A stretch of DNA of 64,000 nucleotides from Nocardia sp. CY41 (GTDB lineage: Bacteria; Actinomycetota; Actinomycetes; Mycobacteriales; Mycobacteriaceae), in contig NZ_VUOS01000013.1 in the NCBI RefSeq assembly GCF_009829325.1, positions 62,001 through 126,000 of the forward strand. The letters run 5' to 3'. The notes beneath the pieces are model-generated. The model saw only the letters and a list, made by a program, of their open reading frames with translations, was not told the DNA's origin and searched no databases. A program made the translations under genes and the position numbers. This document shows positions 36,806 to 44,337 of the stretch, piece by piece. How positions within the stretch are numbered: position 1 is the stretch's first letter; each line of letters starts with the position of its first letter.

Positions 36806-37207
36806 GTGGGAGCGCAACGAACGGCGGTCAACCCGGTGACGTGGGCGGCGGAAATGGGTTTCAACCAGGGCGAGCTGGTGTCCGGGCACACCCGGACCCT
36901 GTACTGCTCCGGACAGACCGCGATGAGCGGCGACGGCAAGCCCCAGCATGACGGTGATATGGCGGCGCAGTTGGCGCTGAGCCTCGACAACCTGGAGGCC
37001 GTGCTCGCCGAGGCCGGCATGTCTCTCGCCAACCTCGTTCGGCTGAACGTCTACACCACCGACGTCGATCTGCTGTTCCCGCACTACGGTGTGCTGGCGT
37101 CGCGGTTGGGCGCCGCCGGGGTGGCACCGGCCACCACGATGCTCGAAGTCACCCGGCTGGCTGTCCCCGGCCAGATGGTCGAGCTCGAGGGCACCGCCGT
37201 CGCGTGA
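36806..37207 (+). CDS. RidA family (YjgF/YER057c/UK114) protein
   Basis: 133 residues from GTG 36806, which has GGGAG 5 nt upstream; ATG 36794 is an alternative. The RidA fold hydrolyses reactive enamine/imine intermediates in the classical subgroup. Seen here: LYCSGQTAMSGDG, ANLVRLNVYTTD and PATTMLEVTRLAVPGQMVELEGTAV. The Arg in the last segment that binds the substrate carboxylate is replaced or shifted, so it may belong to a Rid2-7 subgroup. Confidence 0.85.
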   Translation: MGAQRTAVNPVTWAAEMGFNQGELVSGHTRTLYCSGQTAMSGDGKPQHDGDMAAQLALSLDNLEAVLAEAGMSLANLVRLNVYTTDVDLLFPHYGVLASRLGAAGVAPATTMLEVTRLAVPGQMVELEGTAVA

Positions 37208-37215
37208 TGCGGCGC

Positions 37216-37250
37216 CGCTCCTCGTGCCGGTTGAACCCGCACGAGGAGCG
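37216..37250. terminator. Convergent terminator between ridA and znuB
   Basis: Perfect 12-bp stem, CGCTCCTCGTGC (37216-37227)/GCACGAGGAGCG (37239-37250), with an 11-nt loop. It lies 8 nt after the RidA stop and before the znuB stop, so it can serve both strands. Confidence 0.7.
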
Positions 37251-37290
37251 GGAAGGTGGTGGTTTCCGCCGGCCGGACCGGTGAGGTGGC

Positions 37291-38160
37291 TCAGCGGGCG
37301 CGGGCGAGTCGGCGGTTACGGGTGCCGAGCACGCGGCAGGCCAGATAGATCAGGAACGAGATGGTGGTGACGAAGGTCGAGACGGGAACGCCCGGCGCGA
37401 GCGACAGCAGGATGCCGCCGACGGCGGCGACTTCCGCGAACACCACGGCGAGCAGCGTCGCGCGGATCGGGTCCGCGGTGAGCTGGGCGGCCGCCGCGGC
37501 CGGGGTGATCAGCAAGGCGAGGACCAGCAGCGCGCCGACGATCTGCACGCCGAACGCCGCGGTGATGCCGAGCAGCACGGCGAACACGATGGACAGCGCG
37601 CGCACCGGAACACCGCGCGCCACCGCCACCTCCGGGTCGGAGCTGGCGAACAGCAGCGGCCGGTAGACGAACGCGAGCACCGCGATCACCCCGGCGGTGC
37701 AGACGGCGAGCAGGCCGAGACCGTTGTTGCCGACGCTGACCACCTGGCCGGTCAGCAGCGAGAATTTCGATCCCGCGCGATCGGGCCCCAGCCACAGGAA
37801 CAGCACCGACAGACCCAGACCGAACGAGAGCACCACCGCGATCACCGAATCGCGTTCCCGCGCACGGGTGCCGAGCAGGCCGAACAACACCGCCGCGACC
37901 ACCGATCCCGCGATGGCGCCCAGCCCGACGCCGACTCCCGCCAGCAGCGCGGCGGCGGCGCCGGTCAGGGACAGCTCGCTGGTGCCGTGCACGGCGAACG
38001 ACATCTGCCTGCTGATGATGAGCGGACCGATCACTCCCGACAGCAGCCCGAGCAGCGCCGCGGCGAGCAGTGCTTGCTGGACGAAGCCGTAGGACAGCAG
38101 ATTCGCCGTGGTGCCGAAGTCGAGCATCTTGCCGAGGACGCCGGAGAGCTTGTCGGTCAC
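37291..38160 (-). CDS. znuB: Zinc/metal ABC transporter permease ZnuB
   Basis: 289 residues from GTG 38160, which overlaps the znuC stop (GTGA). ABC-3 type permease with about eight membrane helices; family motifs GPLIISRQMSFAVHGTSELSLTGAAAA and IVGALLVLALLITPAAAA. Completes a three-gene zinc uptake system with znuC and znuA. Confidence 0.92.
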   Translation of the reverse strand: MTDKLSGVLGKMLDFGTTANLLSYGFVQQALLAAALLGLLSGVIGPLIISRQMSFAVHGTSELSLTGAAAALLAGVGVGLGAIAGSVVAAVLFGLLGTRARERDSVIAVVLSFGLGLSVLFLWLGPDRAGSKFSLLTGQVVSVGNNGLGLLAVCTAGVIAVLAFVYRPLLFASSDPEVAVARGVPVRALSIVFAVLLGITAAFGVQIVGALLVLALLITPAAAAAQLTADPIRATLLAVVFAEVAAVGGILLSLAPGVPVSTFVTTISFLIYLACRVLGTRNRRLARAR

Positions 38161-39665
38161 GACCGTGCTCCGCTCTGTTCCGGATCCGCGGGCCGGGCGG
38201 GACGGTCGCCGTTGCCCTCCGGAGAGTCTGCCGAAGTCCGGCATGCCGACGCCATGCCGTTCCCGTGTACCGAGCCGGTCGCCCCGTCACCGTTGGCCGC
38301 ACTGTCATCCGGGGATTCGGACGCTGTCGCCACCGCCGTGGCCAGGCTCGGCGACGGCTTGTCGACTGACGGTCCGGAGCCCGCACGGTCGGCAGTAGTT
38401 GGAACCGCCGGTGTTCGGGAACCGTCGGTCGCCGGGTGGGTCGCTTCGTTGGTTCGTGCGCTGGTCCGGAAACCAACCGAGGTAGCGGAGGCGGTTGTTT
38501 CGTCGGCGGTTGACGATTCCCCTGGAGTCGAGCGGGCGGACGCGCGGACCGTAGACGATTCTTCGCCCGGGATGGCACCGCTGACTACCGAGTGGGTTGT
38601 CGACAGGCCGCTTTGGGCGCTGTTTCCAGAGTCGGCCGGTATCGCAGGGGTAGCCTCGGCGTCCGTGCTCGCCGGGGTCTGTGGGGTGGGAAGCGGCTTT
38701 GCGGCGGATGCTCCCGCCGAGGTCGCGGCATCGTCGGCCGGTACCGCGGAGGTGGCCGAGTCGCCGTGCGGGAATTCGTCCCCGGCCGGGCCGTGACAGT
38801 GACCGCCCGCGGTGCCGAGCGCGTCCATGGTGTCGCCGGTGCCGACGACCACCAGACGCCCGCGTACCCGCAGGACGTCCACCTGGGTGCGGTACAGCTG
38901 CGACAGCACCGCCGAGGTCATCACCTGCTCCGGCGTCCCGATCCGGAACCTGCCGTCGACCAGGTAGAGCACTCGATCCACCAGCGGCAGAATCGGATTG
39001 ATCTCGTGCGTCACGAACAGCACCGCGGTGTCGTGGGTGTGTCTTCGGCGATCGATCAGTTCGGCGACCAGTCGCTGATTCGCCAGGTCCAGGCTGAGCA
39101 ACGGTTCGTCGCACAGCAGCACCTTCGGATCGCCGACCAGCGCCTGCGCCACCCGCAGGCGCTGCTGCTCGCCGCCGGACATCGATTCCAGCGGCGCGTG
39201 GGCGAAGTGTTCCGCTCCGACGTCGGCGATGGCCGCGGCCACCTTGCGCTTGCGCTCGGCACGGGAGCGCAGGCCCAGCCCCCAACGATGCCCGTCGACG
39301 CCGAGCCCGACGAGGTCGACGCCGCGCAACTGCACTCCGGCGTCGATCGTCTTCTGCTGCGGCACATAACCGATGTCGTGATTGCCCGCGCGCGCCGGAG
39401 AGCCCGCGATCCGCGCCGTGCCGGAACTCAAGCCGACTTGGCCGAGCAGCACCTTCAGCAGCGAGGTCTTGCCCGACCCGTTCGGGCCGAGTATCGCGAC
39501 GAATTCGCCCGGCGCGACGGTGAGATCCAGCCCGTCCCACAATGTTCGGTCCCCGAACGAGAGGCGGGCCGCCTCCAGCCGCACCGCGGCCGAGTCGCCG
39601 CCGCTGTTCGATCGCCGCCGGTCCACCCCGTCGGTGTGCTCGGTCAGCGCGGCTCCCTCGGTCAT
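38157..39665 (-). CDS. znuC: Zinc ABC transporter ATP-binding protein ZnuC with long disordered tail
   Basis: 502 residues. The ATPase core (about 25-270) has Walker A GPNGSGKTS, signature SGGEQQRL and Walker B VLLCDEPLLSLD. GGHCHGP near residue 288 may bind metal. After about residue 295 there are some 200 residues of Ser/Ala/Thr/Asp/Pro-rich, probably disordered sequence with no domain. Normal ZnuC is 230-300 residues. The tail keeps the frame up to the GTGA overlap with znuB, so it is genuinely translated. Start ATG 39665, 4 nt after the znuA stop. Confidence 0.9.
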   Translation of the reverse strand: MTEGAALTEHTDGVDRRRSNSGGDSAAVRLEAARLSFGDRTLWDGLDLTVAPGEFVAILGPNGSGKTSLLKVLLGQVGLSSGTARIAGSPARAGNHDIGYVPQQKTIDAGVQLRGVDLVGLGVDGHRWGLGLRSRAERKRKVAAAIADVGAEHFAHAPLESMSGGEQQRLRVAQALVGDPKVLLCDEPLLSLDLANQRLVAELIDRRRHTHDTAVLFVTHEINPILPLVDRVLYLVDGRFRIGTPEQVMTSAVLSQLYRTQVDVLRVRGRLVVVGTGDTMDALGTAGGHCHGPAGDEFPHGDSATSAVPADDAATSAGASAAKPLPTPQTPASTDAEATPAIPADSGNSAQSGLSTTHSVVSGAIPGEESSTVRASARSTPGESSTADETTASATSVGFRTSARTNEATHPATDGSRTPAVPTTADRAGSGPSVDKPSPSLATAVATASESPDDSAANGDGATGSVHGNGMASACRTSADSPEGNGDRPARPADPEQSGARS

Positions 39666-39669
39666 CTGC

Positions 39670-40548
39670 TCAGCCCAGCGCGGCGGCCAGCGCCTGCGCG
39701 TTCTTCGTCTGCCACTGAATGTAATCCACGCCTTCGGGCAGGGTCTCGGTCACCTCGACGATGGTGACGCCCGCGTTCTGCGCGGTGCCGCGCAGGTCTT
39801 TGGTGATCTTGTCCTCGGTCTGCACGTTGTAGATCAGCGCGCGGACCCGTTTGCCCGTGAGCAGATCCTGGGTCGCCGCGACGGCCGCGGGCGCCGGGTC
39901 GGTCTCCTGTTCGACGGCTTCCTGGAACTCGTGCGGAGTCAGGTCCTCGGCTCCGGCGGCGGTCACCAGGTAGTGCGCGAGCGGTTCGGTCTGCAGCACC
40001 GGCGTCTTCGGGTGTTCGGCGGCGAGCTTGCCGGTGATGGCGGTGACCGCGGCGAGCCGGTTCTTGAAGGTCGCGGCGCGCTCGGCGTAGGCCGCGGCCT
40101 TGTCCGGATCCAGTTCGCCGAGCTGGGCGGCGATCCGGTCGGCGACCACGTCGACCGTGCGCACGTCGTACCAGACGTGCTCGTTGTCGTCGCTCTGGTC
40201 GACGCGCACGGAGAACGCGTCCACGGTGCGCTTGTTCGTGCCCGCCACCGCTTTCTCCGCGAACTCGTCGTAGCCGCCGCCGTTGTAGACCACGAGGTCG
40301 GCATCGCTGAGCGCGGCCGACTCGACGGCGGAGGTCTCGTGGGAGTGCGGGTCGGCGGACGGATCGGTGATCAGCGACCTGACGGCGGCGTCGGGGCCTG
40401 CGACGGCGGCGGCGATGTCGCCCCATACGTCGGTGGAGGCGACGACGGTGGGCCGTCCGTCGTCGTTCGATCCGCCGCAGGCGGTCAGTGTCAGGGCGGA
40501 GGCGACCCCCACAGCGATGCCTGCGTAGATGGCAAATCCGGTTCTCAC
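39670..40548 (-). CDS. znuA: Zinc-binding lipoprotein ZnuA
   Basis: 292 residues. Lipoprotein signal with lipobox LTAC near residue 24. Cluster A-I metal-binding protein: His ligands in DPHSHE (about 67-69), the HVWYD segment (about 124) and TEPLAHYL (about 192), with the C-terminal Asp/Glu region. First gene of the znuACB operon. A candidate Zur site overlaps its promoter. Confidence 0.92.
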   Translation of the reverse strand: MRTGFAIYAGIAVGVASALTLTACGGSNDDGRPTVVASTDVWGDIAAAVAGPDAAVRSLITDPSADPHSHETSAVESAALSDADLVVYNGGGYDEFAEKAVAGTNKRTVDAFSVRVDQSDDNEHVWYDVRTVDVVADRIAAQLGELDPDKAAAYAERAATFKNRLAAVTAITGKLAAEHPKTPVLQTEPLAHYLVTAAGAEDLTPHEFQEAVEQETDPAPAAVAATQDLLTGKRVRALIYNVQTEDKITKDLRGTAQNAGVTIVEVTETLPEGVDYIQWQTKNAQALAAALG

Positions 40549-40575
40549 GTGGGGGTACTCCTGGCAGTGCTCTAG

Positions 40576-40604
40576 ATCATAATGGAAATCGTTCCCGTTT
40601 AACT
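40576..40604 (-). promoter_or_regulatory. znuA promoter with candidate Zur operator
   Basis: On the minus strand TATGAT (40581-40576) is a good -10, with GTTAAAC near -35. The spacer contains an imperfect palindrome centred on the CG of GGAAATCGTTCC (40584-40595), like actinobacterial Zur boxes. Binding there would block RNA polymerase. The Zur assignment rests on position and partial symmetry only. Confidence 0.5.
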
Positions 40605-40658
40605 CTAGCAGGGGACGTCGAGCCGCGAGCCGCGAAGCCCCTCGAAAGAACGGAATGC

Positions 40659-40696
40659 GAAGGGCCCGGGAACGATTTCTCGTTCGCGGGCCCTCG
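40659..40696. terminator. Strong hairpin after the trehalose fusion gene
   Basis: About 17-bp arms: CGAAGGGCCCGGGAACGA (40659-40676) against TCGTTCGCGGGCCCTCG (from 40680), one mismatch and a one-base bulge, with a 3-nt loop. It lies just after the minus-strand stop at 40712. No T run, so possibly a processing or Rho-linked end. Confidence 0.6.
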
Positions 40697-40711
40697 GCTC
40701 GACACGCGCTG

Positions 40712-43285
40712 TCAGACCAGCGCGGCCTCCACCGGTTGTCCGAGCAACTGCGCGCAGCGCAACAGACCCAGATGGCTGTAGGCCTGCGGGTGGTTGCCCA
40801 GCGAGCGCTCGGCCACCGGGTCGTACTCCTCGCTGAGCAGCCCGGTCGGGCCGGCCACGTCGACCAGCTGCGCGAACAGCGCCTCGGCGTCGGAGCGCTT
40901 CCCGATCAGCAGGTACGCCTCGACCAGCCAGGCGGCGCACAGGTGGAATCCGCCTTCGCCGCCGGGCAGACCGTCGTCGTGGTGGTAGCGGTACACCGTC
41001 GACCCGCTGCGCAGCTCGGCCTCGGTCGCCACGACAGTCGCCGCGAAGCGCGGGTCGGACGGGTCGATCAGGCCGCTCAACCCGATGTGCAGCGTCGCCG
41101 CGTCCAGGTCGGTGCCGTCGTAGGCCGCGGTGTAGGACTGGACCTCGTCGTTCCAGCCCTTCGCCTTCACCTCGTCGGCGATGGTGTCGCGCAGCACCGA
41201 CCAGGCCGGATCGACCTCACGGTCGAACTTCTGCGCCAGGGTCAGCGCCCGGTCGACGGTCAGCCAGCCCATCACCTTCGAGTACACGTGGTGGCGCGGG
41301 TTGCCGCGGATCTCCCAGATGCCGTGGTCGGGCTCCTGCCAGCGCCGCTGCACGGCCGCGACCATGGCGCAGACAAGCTCCCAGTCGGCGTCGGGGAGCA
41401 CGCCCGCCGGATCGGTGACGCCGCGCAGCTCCCTGGCGTGCGCCAGGGTGGCGATGAGGTCGACGATCGGACCGAAGACGTCCAGCTGCACCTGCATGTT
41501 GGCCGCGTTGCCGACGCGCACGGGGCGCGAGCCCGCGTAGCCGGGCAGCTGGTCGATCGAGGCCTCCGGCGGCAGCGTCTCGCCGTACAGTGTGTACAGC
41601 GGGTGCAGGCGCTCGGGGCCGGGCAACGTCTCCAGCACCCGGTGCACCCAGCCGAGGTAGTCCTCGGCCTCGGCGAGCGAGCCCAGCGAGACCAGCGCCT
41701 GCGCGGTCAGCGCCGCGTCGCGCAGCCAGCAGTAGCGGTAGTCCCAGTTGCGCACGCCGCCGATGTCCTCGGGCAGCGAGGTGGTCGCGGCCGCGAGGAT
41801 CGAACCGGACGGCGCGTGCACCAGGCCGCGCAGGGTGAGCGCGGAGCGCTTCATCAGGTCGGGCTTGAGCGGGGGCAGCGTGAGCGTCGCGGCCCACTCC
41901 GACCAGTACCGCTCCGCCGCCCGCCGCCGCTCCGTCTCACTGGTCGCAGCGGGATCGAGATCGGCCGTGCCGCAGCGTAGTTCGAGCACGACGGGGCCCT
42001 TGGACGGGTCCACCACGGCCCGGGCCGATTCGTGGGTGCCGTCCGAGACGATCTCCCAGTGCACGCCGGGGGAGCGCAGCACGATCGGGTCGTTGGTGCC
42101 GTACACCCGCAGCCCGCCCTCCTGCGCTTCGAGATTCACCGGCACCTGGCCGAACTCCGGCCGGGGAGCGAAGGTGATCACGGCCTTCGCGTCACCGGTG
42201 ATCACCCGGGTGAGGTCGGTGCGGGTGGGCGCCACGTCGTGCGGCAGGTAATCGGTGACCTGCAACTTGGCCCAGCGGGTCTCCACGGTCATCGTGCCGT
42301 CGACGTAGCGCTGCGAGAGCGGCAGGCCCGGCCGTTGGGGCTCGATGGTGAAGTGACCGCCCTGCGGGCCGCCGAGCAGGTGCGCGAACACCGCGGCGGA
42401 GTCCGGTTCGGGGTGGCAGAACCACGTCACCGTGGCGTCCGGGGTGAGCAGCGCGACCGAGCGCGGGCTGGCCAGCATGGTCAGCCGCTCGATGCGCGGC
42501 GCGCTCGCGCCTGCCAGCCAGGTCCGGCGCTCCTCCAGCAGGTAGGCCAGCGCGCGGGCCACGGCCTCGGTGCTGTCCACCCGGAACTTGGCCAGGCTCT
42601 CGCCGTCGCCGACCTTGATGCCGACGTCGGGCCCCGACAGCACCCGGAACGCCTTCTCGTCGGTGACGTCGTCACCGAAGAACACCGCGGCCGACGCCCC
42701 CGCCTGATGCCGGACGGTGTCCAGAGCCGTGCCCTTGTCGGTCTGCACCACGGCCAGTTCGATGACCGCCTTGCCCTCGGTGACCTGCACGCCGAACCAG
42801 CAGGCCGGGCCGAGCCGAACCTGCGACAGCGCGCGATGACCGATCTCCGGGCTGGCGTTGCGCACGTGCAGCGCGACACTGGCCGGCTTGATCTCGACGG
42901 TGACGCCCGGATTGTCCGAGGCGATCTGGTTCAGGGCGGTCTGCACCTCTTGGAGCAGATGCTTGGCGTCGTTGTCGATCGCGTGCACGAAGCCCACGTC
43001 GAATTCCGAGCCGTGGCTGCCGATCAGTTGCACCTCGACCGGCAGGCGCGACAGCGCCGCGAGATCTCGCAGCGCGCGGCCGGAGATCACGGCGGCGGTG
43101 GTCCCGGTCAGGCCGGCGAGGGCTCGTAACGCGCTCACCGATTCCCGATGGGGGAAGGCTTTGGCCGGGTCGGACACGATGGGCGCGAGTGTCCCGTCGT
43201 AGTCCGATGCGACCAGCAGCCGTGGCACGCGCGCGACCGTCGACAGTGCACGGCGAAGTTCCAGTGGCAGATCCTGTGCGCTCAC
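40712..43285 (-). CDS. Fusion of trehalose-6-phosphate phosphatase and GH15 glycosidase
   Basis: 857 residues. Residues about 1-250 are an OtsB-type HAD phosphatase: DYDGTLAPI nucleophile loop, ISGR, GSHG and FFGDDVTDEKAF. Residues about 260-857 are a GH15 (glucoamylase/trehalase) protein: an N-terminal beta domain, then the (alpha/alpha)6 barrel with RNWDYRYCWLRDA and C-terminal SEEYDP. Mycobacterial trehalase (Rv2402) is a GH15 enzyme, so the fusion may take trehalose-6-phosphate through trehalose to glucose in one chain. This coupling is inferred. No signal peptide. Start ATG or GTG at 43285. Confidence 0.88.
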   Translation of the reverse strand: MSAQDLPLELRRALSTVARVPRLLVASDYDGTLAPIVSDPAKAFPHRESVSALRALAGLTGTTAAVISGRALRDLAALSRLPVEVQLIGSHGSEFDVGFVHAIDNDAKHLLQEVQTALNQIASDNPGVTVEIKPASVALHVRNASPEIGHRALSQVRLGPACWFGVQVTEGKAVIELAVVQTDKGTALDTVRHQAGASAAVFFGDDVTDEKAFRVLSGPDVGIKVGDGESLAKFRVDSTEAVARALAYLLEERRTWLAGASAPRIERLTMLASPRSVALLTPDATVTWFCHPEPDSAAVFAHLLGGPQGGHFTIEPQRPGLPLSQRYVDGTMTVETRWAKLQVTDYLPHDVAPTRTDLTRVITGDAKAVITFAPRPEFGQVPVNLEAQEGGLRVYGTNDPIVLRSPGVHWEIVSDGTHESARAVVDPSKGPVVLELRCGTADLDPAATSETERRRAAERYWSEWAATLTLPPLKPDLMKRSALTLRGLVHAPSGSILAAATTSLPEDIGGVRNWDYRYCWLRDAALTAQALVSLGSLAEAEDYLGWVHRVLETLPGPERLHPLYTLYGETLPPEASIDQLPGYAGSRPVRVGNAANMQVQLDVFGPIVDLIATLAHARELRGVTDPAGVLPDADWELVCAMVAAVQRRWQEPDHGIWEIRGNPRHHVYSKVMGWLTVDRALTLAQKFDREVDPAWSVLRDTIADEVKAKGWNDEVQSYTAAYDGTDLDAATLHIGLSGLIDPSDPRFAATVVATEAELRSGSTVYRYHHDDGLPGGEGGFHLCAAWLVEAYLLIGKRSDAEALFAQLVDVAGPTGLLSEEYDPVAERSLGNHPQAYSHLGLLRCAQLLGQPVEAALV

Positions 43286-43541
43286 GCATCCAACCTAGTG
43301 ATCGGAGGAGTTTTTTCAGGGGCGGGCAAAACAATACTGGGTTGAATTTGCCGCACAGCAACACACCGGTCCGCGTGCGCACCATAACGCACGAGCTGAA
43401 CCGGTGTCCGCTGGATCTGCCCAGCTGACGCCAACGGGATCCGGATAGGTGAGCTTCGTCGCAGCACGGGAGCCCTTCGGGCCCGGCGCGGTGACCGGGC
43501 GCCGAAATCACTCGATGTGCGCTGGGAGATCCGCCTATACC

Positions 43542-44192
43542 TTACTGGTTGCGCTCGCCCAGCAGCAGGTCGACGGTCAGCTCCAGGCGTTCGGTGACAT
43601 CGGTGGCCGAGGCGCGCCGGGTGAGCCAGGCGACCAGATTCGACAGCCACACGTCGCTGATCACGCGGGCGATGGCCAGCTGGCGCTCGGTCGGCTCGCC
43701 GTCGTTCATGGCGCGGGCGAAGACGCGGTCCATGACCTTGCCGACGCGGTCCACCTCGGCGGCGGCCGAGGCGTCGGCGAACATGAACGCCCTGGTCATG
43801 GCCTCGGTGAGCAGCGGGTCGCGCTGCATCATCCGGGTGATCTGGGTGAGCAGCAGGTGCATGCGCTCCTGCGGAGACTGTCCGGCAAGCGGCTTGCGTT
43901 TGCCCTCGATCTGCTCGAACTCGCGCGACAGCGCCGAGACCAGCAGGTGCACCTTCGACGGAAAGTAGCGGTACAGCGTGCCGACGGCGACGTCGGCGCG
44001 TTCGGCCACCGCGCGCATCTGGACCGCGTCGTAGCCGCCCTTGGACGCGAGCGCCAAGGTCGCGTCCAGGATCCGCTTGCGACGTTCGCGCTGCGCCGCC
44101 GAGCTCAGCTCGTCCTCGCTGAGCGTGGTGACCGTGGCGGCGGGCCGGGCCGCGCTCGGGTCGGCTGGCTGCGATCGGGACGGACTGGCCAT
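43542..44192 (-). CDS. kstR: TetR-family cholesterol catabolism repressor KstR
   Basis: 216 residues. HTH at about 38-85 (RRKRILDATLALASKGGYDAVQMRAVAERADVAVGTLYRYFPSK), the ligand domain after it. Similar throughout to Rv3574; in mycobacteria it is released by 3-oxo-cholestenoyl-CoA type ligands. Divergent from fadE34 as in M. tuberculosis, with a perfect KstR box between them, so it controls itself and the operon to the right. Confidence 0.95.
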   Translation of the reverse strand: MASPSRSQPADPSAARPAATVTTLSEDELSSAAQRERRKRILDATLALASKGGYDAVQMRAVAERADVAVGTLYRYFPSKVHLLVSALSREFEQIEGKRKPLAGQSPQERMHLLLTQITRMMQRDPLLTEAMTRAFMFADASAAAEVDRVGKVMDRVFARAMNDGEPTERQLAIARVISDVWLSNLVAWLTRRASATDVTERLELTVDLLLGERNQ

Positions 44193-44288
44193 TGATGAAA
44201 GTCCTTTCCGGAAACGTCGTTTCGTCGGCTGCGTGCGCGGTGTGGCCGCGGCGGCGATGGTCTCTTGACTTCCGCCCGGCTAGGATAT

Positions 44289-44302
44289 TAGAACATGTTC
44301 TA
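44289..44302. promoter_or_regulatory. KstR operator between kstR and fadE34
   Basis: TAGAACATGTTCTA, a perfect palindrome that fits the KstR consensus TNNAACNNGTTNNA at every fixed position. Located 36 bp before fadE34 and 97 bp before kstR. Confidence 0.9.
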
Positions 44303-44337
44303 GGTGTGGGAGTCACGCCGGAAAGGCGGTATGGAGT

